Below are positions 26,636 through 36,907 of a DNA stretch of 64,000 nucleotides, piece by piece. Positions within the stretch are counted from its first letter, which is position 1. Each line of letters starts with the position of its first letter. The notes beneath the pieces were generated by a model. That model did no database searches and had not been told where the DNA came from. It saw only the letters and a list, made by a program, of their open reading frames with translations. Made by a program: the position numbers and the translations under genes. This DNA is from Desulfacinum sp. (GTDB lineage Bacteria > Desulfobacterota > Syntrophobacteria > Syntrophobacterales > DSM-9756): NCBI GenBank assembly GCA_014359885.1, contig JACIYN010000028.1, positions 62,001 to 126,000 of the forward strand, written 5' to 3'.

Positions 26636-26767
26636 ATGCCGTCCAATACGCACAAGACCCGGTTGATCCGAAAAAAGAAGGACCGCCCCAACAAGGACAA
26701 CCAGAAGGCGGATCAGAAACGCATGAAGAAGAACCTGGAAGTGCTGGCCAAGGCCGCCGAGAAGTAG
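26636..26767 (+). CDS. small basic protein, 43 residues
   Basis: An ATG preceded by the excellent ribosome site AAAGGAGGAGAGACC opens 43 codons ending TAG. The product is very basic: THKTRLIRKKKDRPNK, then QKRMKKNLEVLAKAAEK, with no Cys and no hydrophobic segment. Such composition suits nucleic-acid or ribosome binding. I recall similar short lysine-rich hypothetical proteins in deltaproteobacteria but cannot name a family. It stands alone between the exonuclease and the end of pyk. Confidence 0.7.
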   Translation: MPSNTHKTRLIRKKKDRPNKDNQKADQKRMKKNLEVLAKAAEK

Positions 26768-26828
26768 CCGGCCGTCCCGGTCGCCCTGCGAGCTTGGGGA
26801 GGGCGACACGCCGAGCCGTCGCCTCCCC

Positions 26829-28247
26829 CTACAGCTCGATCACCTTCACCATGTTGGTGGTGCCCGGAACCCCGATGGGCACTCCCGCCGTCAGAACGAT
26901 CCTGTTTCCCTTCCTCGCGATTCCCTGTTCCAACACCCACCTGCGCGCCCTGTCGAACATGGCGTCCGTGTCCTCATAGGTGGGCACCAGTACCGGCGTG
27001 ACCCCCCACGAAAGGGACAGCTGCCGAAAGGTGCTCAGGGTGTGGGTGAACCCCAGGATGGGGCTCTGGGGCCGAAGGCGGCTCACGAGCCGTGCCGTGC
27101 TCCCCGAAGAGGTGGAAGCCACGATGGCCGCGGCTTCCAGGGCGGCGGCCAGGTCCACCACGGCGTGGCTGATGGCGGCGGCCGTTCCCGGCAGGAGCGA
27201 CGACAAGGTCTCCATGCGCCGGTCGTTTTCAAAGAGATAACTTTCCGTGGCCACGGCGATCCGGTCCAGAACCCGCACTGATTCCACGGGGTAGGCTCCC
27301 ATGGCCGTTTCGTCGGAAAGCATCACCGCATCGGTTCCGTCCAGGATGGCGTTGGCCACATCGGTGGTTTCCGCCCGGGTGGGCCGCGGGCTGGAGATCA
27401 TGGAGCGCAACATCTGGGTGGCCGTGATGACCGGCTTGGCCGCCTCCCGGGCGCTGCGGATGATGCGCTTTTGGATGATGGGCACCTCGTGAAGGGGGGT
27501 CTCCACGCCCAGATCACCCCGGGCCACCATGACGCCGTCCACGGCCTGGAGAATGGCGTCGAAGCGCTGAAGAGCCTGGGGTTTTTCGATTTTGGCGATG
27601 CAAAGGGGCCGGTGGGGACTCTCCTGGAGCATGGCGACCACGGGGGCCACGTCCCGTTCGTGGCGCACGAAGGAAAGGGCCACGAAGTCCACCCCCTTTT
27701 CCAGCCCGAAGGCGAGGTCCGCCTTGTCCTTTTCCGTGAAGGCGGGAACCCGGAGCGTGCTGGAGGGAAGGTTCACTCCCTTGTGGGAATGGATCTTGCC
27801 GCCCACCAGCACCTGGCAGACCAGCTCCCGGGAGTTCTTGGACACCACGCTGAGTTCCACCAGGCCGTCGGCCAGGAGGATGCGGTCTCCTTCGTTCACG
27901 TCTTCCGTGAGGTGGGGGTAGTTGACGGGAAGCCGCTCATCACCCGTCTCGTCTCCCGCGAAGAGCCGCACCGTCTCGCCGGCCGTCAGGGTGCGTTCCC
28001 GTTCGGCCAACGTCCCCAGGCGGATCTTGGGGCCGCCCAGGTCCTGCAGGATCCCGATCTCCCGGCCTTCCTCGGCCGCCACGCGGCGGATGAGGTCGAT
28101 CATGCGCCCGTGTCCCTCATGGTCGCCATGGGAGAAGTTCAGCCGGGCCACGTCCATGCCGGCCCGAATCATTTCCCGGATCCGGTCTTCCGAATCGCAG
28201 GCCGGGCCGATGGTGCAAACGATCTTGGTGCGTCTTTCCCGTATCAT
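26829..28247 (-). CDS. pyk: pyruvate kinase
   Basis: Pyruvate kinase converts PEP and ADP to pyruvate and ATP. The 472-residue protein opens RRTKIVCTIGPAC. It has the substrate/metal segment RLNFSHGD, ILQDLGGPKIRLG, the catalytic Lys region in LCIAKIEKPQAL and MVARGDLGVE, and ends in the regulatory C-domain. It lacks the extra C-terminal PEP-utilising domain found in some bacteria. The ATG overlaps the glycerate kinase stop in ATGA, so the two are coupled. Confidence 0.97.
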   Translation of the reverse strand: MIRERRTKIVCTIGPACDSEDRIREMIRAGMDVARLNFSHGDHEGHGRMIDLIRRVAAEEGREIGILQDLGGPKIRLGTLAERERTLTAGETVRLFAGDETGDERLPVNYPHLTEDVNEGDRILLADGLVELSVVSKNSRELVCQVLVGGKIHSHKGVNLPSSTLRVPAFTEKDKADLAFGLEKGVDFVALSFVRHERDVAPVVAMLQESPHRPLCIAKIEKPQALQRFDAILQAVDGVMVARGDLGVETPLHEVPIIQKRIIRSAREAAKPVITATQMLRSMISSPRPTRAETTDVANAILDGTDAVMLSDETAMGAYPVESVRVLDRIAVATESYLFENDRRMETLSSLLPGTAAAISHAVVDLAAALEAAAIVASTSSGSTARLVSRLRPQSPILGFTHTLSTFRQLSLSWGVTPVLVPTYEDTDAMFDRARRWVLEQGIARKGNRIVLTAGVPIGVPGTTNMVKVIEL

Positions 28248-29569
28248 CGAATCACCACGCAGATGAGGTCCATCACGTTGGTTCGGGTGGGTCCGGTTCG
28301 GAGGAGCCCGCCCGTTTGTTCAAAAAAACCATAGGCGTCGTTTCGATCCAGGTAGTCGCGGGGTTTGATCCCGAGACTTCGGGCTTCGGTCGCGGTGGTT
28401 CCGTCGGCGAAGGCGCCCGCGGCGTCCGTGGGCCCGTCCGTTCCGTCGGTGCCGGCGCTCAGGACGCAGATGCGGTCCCAGCCTTCCAGGGCCAGGGCGC
28501 AGGCCAGGGCCAGTTCCTGGTTGCGTCCCCCCTTGCCGTCACCGCGAAGGGTCACCGTGGTTTCCCCGCCGAAGAGAAGGCACGCCGGCGGCGAAACCGG
28601 CCGCCCCGTGGCCGCGCATTCCTTGGCGATGGCGGCCACCGCCTTGGCCGCCTCGCGGGCTTCGCCTTCCAGCCGGGACGTGAGGACCAGGGCCCTGTAA
28701 CCCAGGCGTTCGGCTTCCTCTTTGGCTGCCAGGAGGGCCATCAGGTTGTTTCCCACGATGAGGTTTTCCACCCGGTGGAAGACGGGGTCTCCCGGCTTGG
28801 GGGTTTCCGGGCGGCGTCCGTCCCGGCCTTCCCGAAGAATGGAAACGACCCGGGGCGGAGCCTGGTCCAGAAGGCCGTAGCGATCCAGAATGTCCAGGCA
28901 GTCTTGGAAGGTGGTGGGATCGGGCGCGGTGGGCCCCGAGGCGATCACGTCCAGGGGGTCGCCGATCACGTCGGAAAGGATGAGGGAAAAGGTGCGGGCC
29001 GGATGGGCCGCGCGGGCCAGCCCTCCGCCCTTGATCCCAGAAAGATGCTTTCGGATCGCATTGATTTCCTGGATGCTCGCCCCGCAGGCCAAAAGAAGGC
29101 GGGTCACGTCCTGCTTTTCCTCCAAGGTGAGCGGCGGGACGGGAGCAGGCATGAGGGCGCTTCCCCCGCCGGAGAAGGCGGCCAGGACCAAGTCCCCTTC
29201 GCCGGCCTTTTCGGCCACCTCCAGCAAGCGTTGGGCGGCCGCCACGCCGGCCTCGTCGGGAACGGGGTGGGCGGCTTCCAGCACCTGCACTTTCCCAAGC
29301 GGCAGGCCGTGGCCGTACTTGACCGAGATCGCCCCTTCCCGGATGCGATCCTCCAGGAGCTCTTCCAGGGCCTTGGCCATGGGTGCCGTGCCCTTGCCGG
29401 CCCCCACCACGTAGACGTGGCGGACCGCGTCCAGGTCCACGATCCGGCTTCCCAGCTGTAGCTCGGAGCCTCGGCGCTTCACATGACGGTGCACCGCGGC
29501 TTCCGGCTCCACGGCCGCCAGGCCCGCCCGAAAGATGGCTTCCAAATCGTTTCTGGGTTCGTACTTCAT
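28244..29569 (-). CDS. gckA: glycerate 2-kinase (GckA/MOFRL family)
   Basis: This family phosphorylates D-glycerate to 2-phosphoglycerate, one step above PEP. Motifs are the nucleotide-binding YVVGAGKGTAPMAKAL, AAFSGGGSALMP, and in the C-terminal MOFRL domain LLFGGETTVTLRG and LSAGTDGTDGPTDAAG. The ATG at 29567-29569 gives 441 residues, the usual size. The longer frame starts upstream of the predicted promoter, so it is rejected. An alternative ATG lies five codons upstream. Overlap with pyk suggests a glycerate-to-pyruvate operon that bypasses upper glycolysis. Confidence 0.93.
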   Translation of the reverse strand: MKYEPRNDLEAIFRAGLAAVEPEAAVHRHVKRRGSELQLGSRIVDLDAVRHVYVVGAGKGTAPMAKALEELLEDRIREGAISVKYGHGLPLGKVQVLEAAHPVPDEAGVAAAQRLLEVAEKAGEGDLVLAAFSGGGSALMPAPVPPLTLEEKQDVTRLLLACGASIQEINAIRKHLSGIKGGGLARAAHPARTFSLILSDVIGDPLDVIASGPTAPDPTTFQDCLDILDRYGLLDQAPPRVVSILREGRDGRRPETPKPGDPVFHRVENLIVGNNLMALLAAKEEAERLGYRALVLTSRLEGEAREAAKAVAAIAKECAATGRPVSPPACLLFGGETTVTLRGDGKGGRNQELALACALALEGWDRICVLSAGTDGTDGPTDAAGAFADGTTATEARSLGIKPRDYLDRNDAYGFFEQTGGLLRTGPTRTNVMDLICVVIR

Positions 29570-29605
29570 GGGGCGCTTTCCCATTCCCACTTTGTTGAAA
29601 GTTTC

Positions 29606-29633
29606 ATTATACACGAATAAGGCACCCGGCCAA
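29606..29633 (-). promoter_or_regulatory. sigma-70-type promoter for gckA-pyk
   Basis: On the minus strand TTGGCC (29633-29628), 16 bases, then a perfect TATAAT (29611-29606). Transcription would start near 29599, about 30 bases before the chosen gckA start. Confidence 0.7.
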
Positions 29634-29755
29634 GTGGAGGGATAGGGGGCGCTGAGCGAAAGTGTTGCCACAACCACCGGTGGAAGATATGGTGCCTCAA
29701 AATTCACACCGTCCTTTTCGGTGCTTCACCAGGCTTAGAAGGAGAAGGATCAGGC

Positions 29756-30598
29756 ATGCTGGACGAAAAGGCGATCCAGGGATTGATCGACGGCGTGCCC
29801 ATGCTTCCGGACACCGTCTACCGTGTGATGGACATGATGCAGGACCCCCAGGCGGATCCAAGGAGGCTCGCCAGGATCGTTCAAGAGGACCCGGGCCTTG
29901 CCCTCCAGACCCTCCATCTGTGCAATTCCCCCTTCTATTCCCTGCCCGTGGAGGTGACCTCCATCGAACACGCCGTCCGCCTGCTGGGGATCTCCACCGT
30001 GTGCGGCCTGGTCATGGCCGCCCACTTCCACGGCCTGGTGAGCCGCTACACGGGGCCCGCGGCGGAGGTCTGGCTCAAGGGGGCGCGCCGACATTTTCTG
30101 GAAGTGGCGGAATGCTGCCGCTTTCTCGTGCGCTCGGTCGGCGCTCCGCAAGCCCAATCGGATGCCTTCACGGTGGGCCTCTTGCACGACATCGGAAAAC
30201 TGGTCTTGGCGCAGCTCGGGGCGCGGGAGGCCAGGGCCGTGCAGGAGGCGGTGATGCAGGGCGATCTGGCCCTCGTGGATGCCGAGATGGAGGTCCTGGG
30301 GACCGATCATGCCGAGGTGGGGGCGCGCCTGGCGGACCGATGGGAGCTGCCCTGGGAGATTGTGGACGTGGTTCGCCACCATCACCTCCCGGAACGAAGC
30401 GAGCTGACTCTCGCCTACTTCACGTTCCTGGCGGATGTCCTCGGCCATGCGGGAAAGGACCGCGAGGGGCTGTCCCGGGTGTTGGACAGAATTCGGGTGG
30501 AAAAGTGGATCGAAGCTCGGTGCGGGCTGGAGTGGGGCGACCTGGAGGACCTGGCCTCCCAGTGGTGGGCGTTGCCGGTGTCCGGAAGTCGCAGCTAG
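29756..30598 (+). CDS. HDOD domain signalling protein
   Basis: HDOD domains are phosphodiesterase-related folds used as scaffolds in bacterial signalling. The 280-residue protein is one HDOD domain: DGVPMLPDTVYRVMDMM near the start, SIEHAVRLLGISTVCG, and VGLLHDIGKLVLAQ with the HD pair intact. A second His-rich segment DVVRHHHLPERS follows. The ATG is preceded by AAGGAGAAGGATCAGGC. It faces a second HDOD gene across a 283-base gap, and a third lies at 46710. No output domain is attached. Confidence 0.9.
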   Translation: MLDEKAIQGLIDGVPMLPDTVYRVMDMMQDPQADPRRLARIVQEDPGLALQTLHLCNSPFYSLPVEVTSIEHAVRLLGISTVCGLVMAAHFHGLVSRYTGPAAEVWLKGARRHFLEVAECCRFLVRSVGAPQAQSDAFTVGLLHDIGKLVLAQLGAREARAVQEAVMQGDLALVDAEMEVLGTDHAEVGARLADRWELPWEIVDVVRHHHLPERSELTLAYFTFLADVLGHAGKDREGLSRVLDRIRVEKWIEARCGLEWGDLEDLASQWWALPVSGSRS

Positions 30599-30722
30599 GG
30601 TCGCGGGGGTGGCCGGTTGCTCGTGGCCGCTGGACTTCAGCCTTGCAGGTGCGTGCCCCCTCAGCGCATTGAGAGTTCGCGAAAAATCGACTGATCCATC
30701 CTGGGTTCGGAGGCCCCTTTTC

Positions 30723-30740
30723 GCAGCCCCGAAGGGCTGC
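30723..30740. repeat. GCAGCCC-type hairpin between convergent genes
   Basis: GCAGCCC, loop CGAA, GGGCTGC, followed by GCTACGG. The same stem, also followed by GCTACG, occurs at 58545-58562. It lies in the convergent gap 30599-30881, which holds no gene. Confidence 0.8.
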
Positions 30741-30881
30741 GCTACGGCGTAAAAAGACCGCCCGCAAACGGGTCCGAAAGTCTCTTTCCGTGGAGAACGG
30801 ATCTTATGCCCGCATGGGAGGGATGCCAGCCGCCGCGCGCATTTCCAGGACGAACGCATTTGGGGGCGCCATTCCGGGCCC

Positions 30882-32258
30882 CTATCCTGATGCCGCCTTA
30901 GCAGTCTCCGGCTCCTCCAGTCTCCCCTGAAGGAAGAGCCGAACGTGTTCGGGCAGTGCCGCCGCCTTCTTTTCCAAGGCCGGTCGCACGTGGTTTTCTG
31001 TGAGGCTTTCCACCGTCCTGTGGGGAATTCTCAGAATCTTCAGATAGTCCGTAGTGAAAGGGGTCCTGGCAACTTCCTCGGCGTTTCCCTCAATGAGCTT
31101 GGCGCATTGATGGGCCGCATGAAGCACGGCGATGCCACGTCGCACATCCTCCGGGAGATTCTCCGGAGGGCTGAATTCCGCATATTCCTGCATTTCCACC
31201 GTGCGGCATACATTTTCCGGAATGTTCCATTCGCTCAACAGCATGGCCCCGATCTTCGCGGAGTCCAGAATGTCGATGAGCACCGAGAGTTTCGGATTCT
31301 GTCGCTTGAGCAAGAGGATCACGCTCTTTCCGATGTCGTGAAGCAGGGCGAGCGTGCTCATCACCGACGCCTGCTGGCGGTCGGTCAAGAGGCCTATTTC
31401 GTAAGCAATGTGGGAAATGACCACCGAATGGTTGTGGAGTTTTCGGAAAGGGGGCGTGTTGGGCATGGTGCGCCGGAGGCCCTCGGAGACCACCAGCTGG
31501 TAGACCTGATTGAAGCCGAGGAGGATGACCGCATGCTGGAAGTCGGAGATCCTCTTTTGCCAGTTGTAGTAGGAAGAATTGACCCGTTTCAGCACGGCGC
31601 TCACCAGGGATGGATCGTCCTTGGCCAGTGATGCCACCTGTTTGGCCGATACGTTCTCGTCCAAGAGCATCTGGGTGAGTTTGCTGGCGTACATGGGCAG
31701 CTGCGGCACCTTCTTCAGCATCCCCACGATGAGCTCGGATTGCGTGTAATCCTGGGTTCGCTGAACCAGGCTGTGCCGGACATAGCGGCTCAGGTGATCG
31801 CAGCGGGCCGCCAGCAGCGCCTCCGTTTCCTCGCTGCGCAGGAGGCGGCGCACGTGGGTGTCGTTCAGTTTCTTGGCCAGGTGGAGATGGAGGCCGTTGT
31901 CCAGGGCACGGAGCATGGATTCGCTGAAGACGAGGACAATGGTCGGTTGGGCCGCCACCGCCGAGGTCAATCGGTGGCCGGGACTGAGCAAGGGGGCGTC
32001 GCAAACGGCGTCGCCGGGATGCAGGGCGGCCACTTCGTGAAGGGTCCCGCGGGCGCGCCGCACCAACCGAAGCCGGCCCTTAAGAAGGACTGCCAGAGAG
32101 TGGCCTTGTTCTCCTTCGCGAAAGAGGAATTCGCCGGTGTCCAGGGTTCGCACCTGGCCCATGTTGTACAGGCCGATGAATTCCTTTTCGTCCAGACCTT
32201 TGAATGCCGCCCGTACATCCGCGCTGGTCAGCGTGTTCGGCGATCCGTCCATGCGCAT
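30882..32258 (-). CDS. cyclic-nucleotide-binding domain plus HDOD protein
   Basis: The 458-residue protein has an N-terminal cNMP-binding-like domain (residues ~15-130) with GEFLFREGEQGHSLAVLLKGRLRL and the sheet that follows. The phosphate-binding cassette is weak, so the ligand is uncertain. The HDOD domain (~185-385) has VPQLPMYASKLTQMLLDE, DFQHAVILLGFNQVYQLV and TLALLHDIGKSVILLL with HD intact. The combination suggests a sensor or scaffold tied to second-messenger signalling. Two ATGs lie two codons apart at the start. Confidence 0.9.
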   Translation of the reverse strand: MRMDGSPNTLTSADVRAAFKGLDEKEFIGLYNMGQVRTLDTGEFLFREGEQGHSLAVLLKGRLRLVRRARGTLHEVAALHPGDAVCDAPLLSPGHRLTSAVAAQPTIVLVFSESMLRALDNGLHLHLAKKLNDTHVRRLLRSEETEALLAARCDHLSRYVRHSLVQRTQDYTQSELIVGMLKKVPQLPMYASKLTQMLLDENVSAKQVASLAKDDPSLVSAVLKRVNSSYYNWQKRISDFQHAVILLGFNQVYQLVVSEGLRRTMPNTPPFRKLHNHSVVISHIAYEIGLLTDRQQASVMSTLALLHDIGKSVILLLKRQNPKLSVLIDILDSAKIGAMLLSEWNIPENVCRTVEMQEYAEFSPPENLPEDVRRGIAVLHAAHQCAKLIEGNAEEVARTPFTTDYLKILRIPHRTVESLTENHVRPALEKKAAALPEHVRLFLQGRLEEPETAKAASG

Positions 32259-32416
32259 ATTGCCTTTCCTTGTGGACTTGGCTGGGGTTGTCTACCTCGG
32301 TAGAAGATTCGGCAGGTCTCGGGAAAAGGATGAATGAAAATTGACATGACCCGGAGATCGCACTACTTTTCGGAGCTTCGGTGCCGGGGTGGTGCCGGCA
32401 TATGGAAAAATGTTGA

Positions 32417-33535
<1,119 letters not shown>

Positions 33536-33546
33536 GCAGGAATGAA

Positions 33547-33688
33547 GGGATAGGGGATAAGGGATATGGGATAAGGGATAAAGAGGCAGCCTCAAGGGGA
33601 AAGGCGGGCGCGGTGCTCACCAAGGCCTAGCCGCGCTCCCGCACCCCGACTTCTATCCCCCTATCCCTTATCCCATACCCCATATCCC
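33547..33688. repeat. facing heptad arrays (GGGATAN and TATCCC) in convergent gap
   Basis: Five copies of GGGATAN with a 7-base period lie at 33547-33580. About 70 bases later TATCCC repeats on a similar period lie at 33654-33688. The arrays are complementary and could fold into one long stem between the convergent leuB and DUF523-DUF1722 genes, perhaps ending transcription both ways. Confidence 0.85.
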
Positions 33689-33697
33689 TCCTTATCC

Positions 33698-34651
33698 TTA
33701 CGCATGATTGCGCAGTTTCAACTCCACCGGATGGGGATTCAGGTAAACCTGGCGCTTGAGATAAGGCTGATCGTATTTTCTCACGAAGTGGTTGATGAGG
33801 GTGATGGGAACGATGAGGGGGTAGAGCCCCTTACGGTAGGCTTCGATGATCTCCCGCAGTTCGGCCTTTTCGTCGGCCGAAAGCTGTTTCTTGAAATAGC
33901 CCATGAGGTGGTAAAGCACGTTGGAGTTCTTGGCGACGGTGGCCTTGAGTTTCAGGGCCTCGGTCATCAGGTCCTCGTAGGCGTCGTAGAGCCGTTGGAT
34001 GTCCATCTTTTTGCCTTCGGCCACCAGCTTGCCCAGGGCCCGGTAGTGCTTGGGGCTGTGGGCCATGTAGAGGAGCTTGTGGTCGGTGTGGAAATCCACC
34101 AGGCGCCCCAGGCTCCTGCCTCCTTCCAGGTGCTCCCTCCAGCGCTTGAAGTGAAAGATCCGTTCCACGAAGTTTTCCCTTAAGACCGCATCGTGCAGCC
34201 GGCCTTCCTCTTCCACCGGAAGACGTGGGAAGGTCTTCATAAAAAGGCCGGCGAAGATGCCCACGCCGATCTTCCGCGGCATGCCCTTGGCATCGAAGAT
34301 CTTCACCCGCTCCATGCCGCTGCTGGGCGAGTTGCTCTTGAAGACAAACCCGCAGAGATTTTCCCCCTTGAGCTCTTCCAGGCGCTTTTGGGCCCACCGC
34401 ACCATCTGATCGGTCAGATCCCGCCGGGTGCGGGTGCTGATCAGCCTCGGATTCTCGGGATCGCCTTCCAGGTGCATGGATTCCCGTGGAATGCCCATGC
34501 CGCATTCCACCTCCGGGCAGACCGGAACGAACTCCACGTAGGCCCCCAGGATGTCCGTGAGGTACCGATCATGCTTGTGGCTGCCGTCGTAGCGCACCGG
34601 CTCTCCCAGCAGGCAAGCGCTCACGCCCAGCCGGATCTTGTTTGCGGGCAT
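33698..34651 (-). CDS. DUF523-DUF1722 (YbgA-type) protein
   Basis: The 317-residue protein joins two known domains. Residues ~1-150 are DUF523: SACLLGEPVRYDGSHKHD, FVPVCPEVECGMGIPRE and SPSSG, with conserved cysteines. Some members of this family, such as the thiouracil desulfurase TudS, use them to hold an iron-sulfur cluster. Residues ~170-315 are DUF1722 with LVDFHTDHKLLYMAHSPKHYRALG and the C-terminal YPLIVPITLINHFVRKY. A role in sulfur chemistry on thiolated nucleobases is inference. The ATG comes directly after the lptD stop. Confidence 0.9.
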   Translation of the reverse strand: MPANKIRLGVSACLLGEPVRYDGSHKHDRYLTDILGAYVEFVPVCPEVECGMGIPRESMHLEGDPENPRLISTRTRRDLTDQMVRWAQKRLEELKGENLCGFVFKSNSPSSGMERVKIFDAKGMPRKIGVGIFAGLFMKTFPRLPVEEEGRLHDAVLRENFVERIFHFKRWREHLEGGRSLGRLVDFHTDHKLLYMAHSPKHYRALGKLVAEGKKMDIQRLYDAYEDLMTEALKLKATVAKNSNVLYHLMGYFKKQLSADEKAELREIIEAYRKGLYPLIVPITLINHFVRKYDQPYLKRQVYLNPHPVELKLRNHA

Positions 34652-36901
34652 TTAGAATCCTCCCTCCACGCTCATGCCGCCTTCCTGGGAGAAGGTACTG
34701 CCCACCTCCCCCAGGCCCACCAGCATCAAGGCAAAGGTGATTTCCCGCTCTTCCGCTTCCTCGCGGTAGCCGAAACGAAGCCCCCAACATCCGTGGCGGT
34801 AGGCCAGGCTGTAGGTCTGCTCGAAAACCTCCTGCTTGTCGAAGGAATAGTCGTAGTAAGAGGAAAAGGTCAGGTTGGGAAGGATCTTCAGGTGAAAGGT
34901 GGCGATGAGCTCATCGATGGTGGTGTCCTGCCGGTAACGGTAGGTGAGGCGCAGGGCGTCGTCCCGGTCCGAGCGGAATCCCAACGACAAATCATGCAGG
35001 GTGGGGGTTTGGTCGTGGGGCGAATAGAGGAGGTCGTAGGAAAGGGTCACGTACCGGCCCGGGGTGAAGTCCACTTCCATGTCGATGTCGGAAAACCGCT
35101 CGCCTTCTTTGGTTTCGATGAGGGGGTCCGTCACGTTCTCGTCCAGGAGGTACGCCTGTGAGACTTTCAACCGGGCCCATTCCCGGTAGGTGCTGTGGGG
35201 TTCCCCCTCTTCCGGCTGCACCTCCTTCTTGACGACCCAGAAGGAGGAAAACCCGTATCGGATAGCGTGTTGTTTGCTGATCCGGTCCACGCCGTCGAAG
35301 CTCGGGAGATCGTCTTGATCCACGTCCGGCACCAGGGTGTAGAGGACTTCGGGGCGGATCACGTGCTGGACGGCTGCGGAAGGAAAGCGATAAACCCGCT
35401 CCAGCCGACTGGAAGCTTCCAGTTGGAAGTCGGGCACCCAGCGGGATTGGAAGGACGACCTGTCTTCATCCTGCCAGTCCACCTGGTAGAAGGTGGCGCG
35501 CAGGCCCGCCGACGGTTCCACGGCCAAGTACGGCCACACCTGGAGGGGGGCGTGGAGGCGGGGCAGGAAGTCGGCGCGCACTCCCGTGTCGCCTTCCGGG
35601 CGCCAGTAGTTCACTGCCGAAGAGTCCACGCTGTAGTAAAGGGGCCAGGAACCCACGGGGGACGGCACCACGGACGCGCGCAACTGCGGCAGTTGCTGCA
35701 GGGTCGTTTCGTCCAGGGCCCGGTTGAGCTGGTCCCAGTAGTGAACGTCCAGGCTGGCCACGGCCGTTTCTCCCCGCTTGAGGAGGTAGAGGCTGGATTC
35801 CCGGGCCGTGACCGTCTCGTCGTTCAGAAGCTCCCTTCGGCTGACTCTTCGAAACGTCCGGTTGGTGGATTCCAAGGCCGCGGATCCCGACTGGAATTCC
35901 TTCAAGAAGTTCTTGTCGCTTACGAAGTCCAGATCCAGGAACCCCTCCACGCCGTAGGGAAGCTCCAGGCTGTGGCGGGCCCGCAGCCAGTAGCGCTCCT
36001 TTCCTTGGTACGTGTAACCGTGATCGGCCAGATCCTGCTCGTCGGCCTGGTCCTGGAGGTAGTGGAAGAGCCAGGCTCCCCGCCCCAGGGAGTTGTGGTG
36101 GATCTGGTATTCCACCCCTCCCAAAAGGCCTCTCTTTTCCAGATAGTTGGCGTAGAAGGTCAGGTCCATGTCGGGCCGGAACGCCCAGAAATAAGGCTGT
36201 TCATAGTAGGTGCCGTGCAGGTTGCTGGAGCCGAAGGTGGGAAGGAGAAATCCCGACTGCCGGTCGCGGTTCACGGGAAAATAGGCAAAAGGCGTGTAGA
36301 AGACGGGGATTTTCCACAGACGCAGCGTGCTGTGCTTGGCCCAGCCCATGCCGTTGACCTTCACGTCCAGATCCCGGCAGGAGATGGACCAGTCGGGTGA
36401 GGCCGGATCGCACGTGGTGATCACTCCCTGGGCCACGTGGTATTGGGACGGGCCTCTCTTGGAGATGTTCCTTCCGGTGAGATAAAAACCGTTGTCGGAA
36501 AAGTAGACGGTGCCGCCGTCCACCCAGCCCGTTTCCGTGTCCAGGTTCCAGATCACCCTTTGGCCGGTGAGCCAGTCGGCCCCGTAGCGGATGCGCACGT
36601 TTCCCTGGAGCGTGGCCTGCCGCTCGGTGAGGTTCACTTGGGCCCAGTCGGAGGTGATAAGGCGGTCTCCCGACGCGATGCGGACGTTTCCTTCCGCCTC
36701 GTAGGTTCTTGTCTTGGCGTCGTAGGTGAGCCTGTCCGCCTGGATCGTCCAGGGCGTTTCGCCGTCTCCCAGGAACCCCGCTCCCGATTCCGTGCCGTCC
36801 AGGAGCGACTGGGCGGGAAGAGGCCCGGCCAAGACAAGGGTCCCGAAGAGGAGGGCGACGAACAACCTCCAGCGAAAAACATGGGCGCGGTCTTTTTTCA
36901 T
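34652..36901 (-). CDS. lptD: LPS assembly protein LptD
   Basis: LptD is the outer-membrane barrel that places LPS on the cell surface. The 749-residue precursor has a signal peptide ending PLPAQS. A beta-jellyroll of the LptA/OstA type follows (TIQADRLTYDAKTRTYEAEG to about residue 170), then the barrel, where PVFYTPFAYFPVNRDRQSGFL is the strongest family signature. Cysteines in ITTCDPASPDWSISC might form a disulfide in the plug region. Its start is six bases after folC ends. Confidence 0.95.
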   Translation of the reverse strand: MKKDRAHVFRWRLFVALLFGTLVLAGPLPAQSLLDGTESGAGFLGDGETPWTIQADRLTYDAKTRTYEAEGNVRIASGDRLITSDWAQVNLTERQATLQGNVRIRYGADWLTGQRVIWNLDTETGWVDGGTVYFSDNGFYLTGRNISKRGPSQYHVAQGVITTCDPASPDWSISCRDLDVKVNGMGWAKHSTLRLWKIPVFYTPFAYFPVNRDRQSGFLLPTFGSSNLHGTYYEQPYFWAFRPDMDLTFYANYLEKRGLLGGVEYQIHHNSLGRGAWLFHYLQDQADEQDLADHGYTYQGKERYWLRARHSLELPYGVEGFLDLDFVSDKNFLKEFQSGSAALESTNRTFRRVSRRELLNDETVTARESSLYLLKRGETAVASLDVHYWDQLNRALDETTLQQLPQLRASVVPSPVGSWPLYYSVDSSAVNYWRPEGDTGVRADFLPRLHAPLQVWPYLAVEPSAGLRATFYQVDWQDEDRSSFQSRWVPDFQLEASSRLERVYRFPSAAVQHVIRPEVLYTLVPDVDQDDLPSFDGVDRISKQHAIRYGFSSFWVVKKEVQPEEGEPHSTYREWARLKVSQAYLLDENVTDPLIETKEGERFSDIDMEVDFTPGRYVTLSYDLLYSPHDQTPTLHDLSLGFRSDRDDALRLTYRYRQDTTIDELIATFHLKILPNLTFSSYYDYSFDKQEVFEQTYSLAYRHGCWGLRFGYREEAEEREITFALMLVGLGEVGSTFSQEGGMSVEGGF

Positions 36902-36907
36902 GGGACG

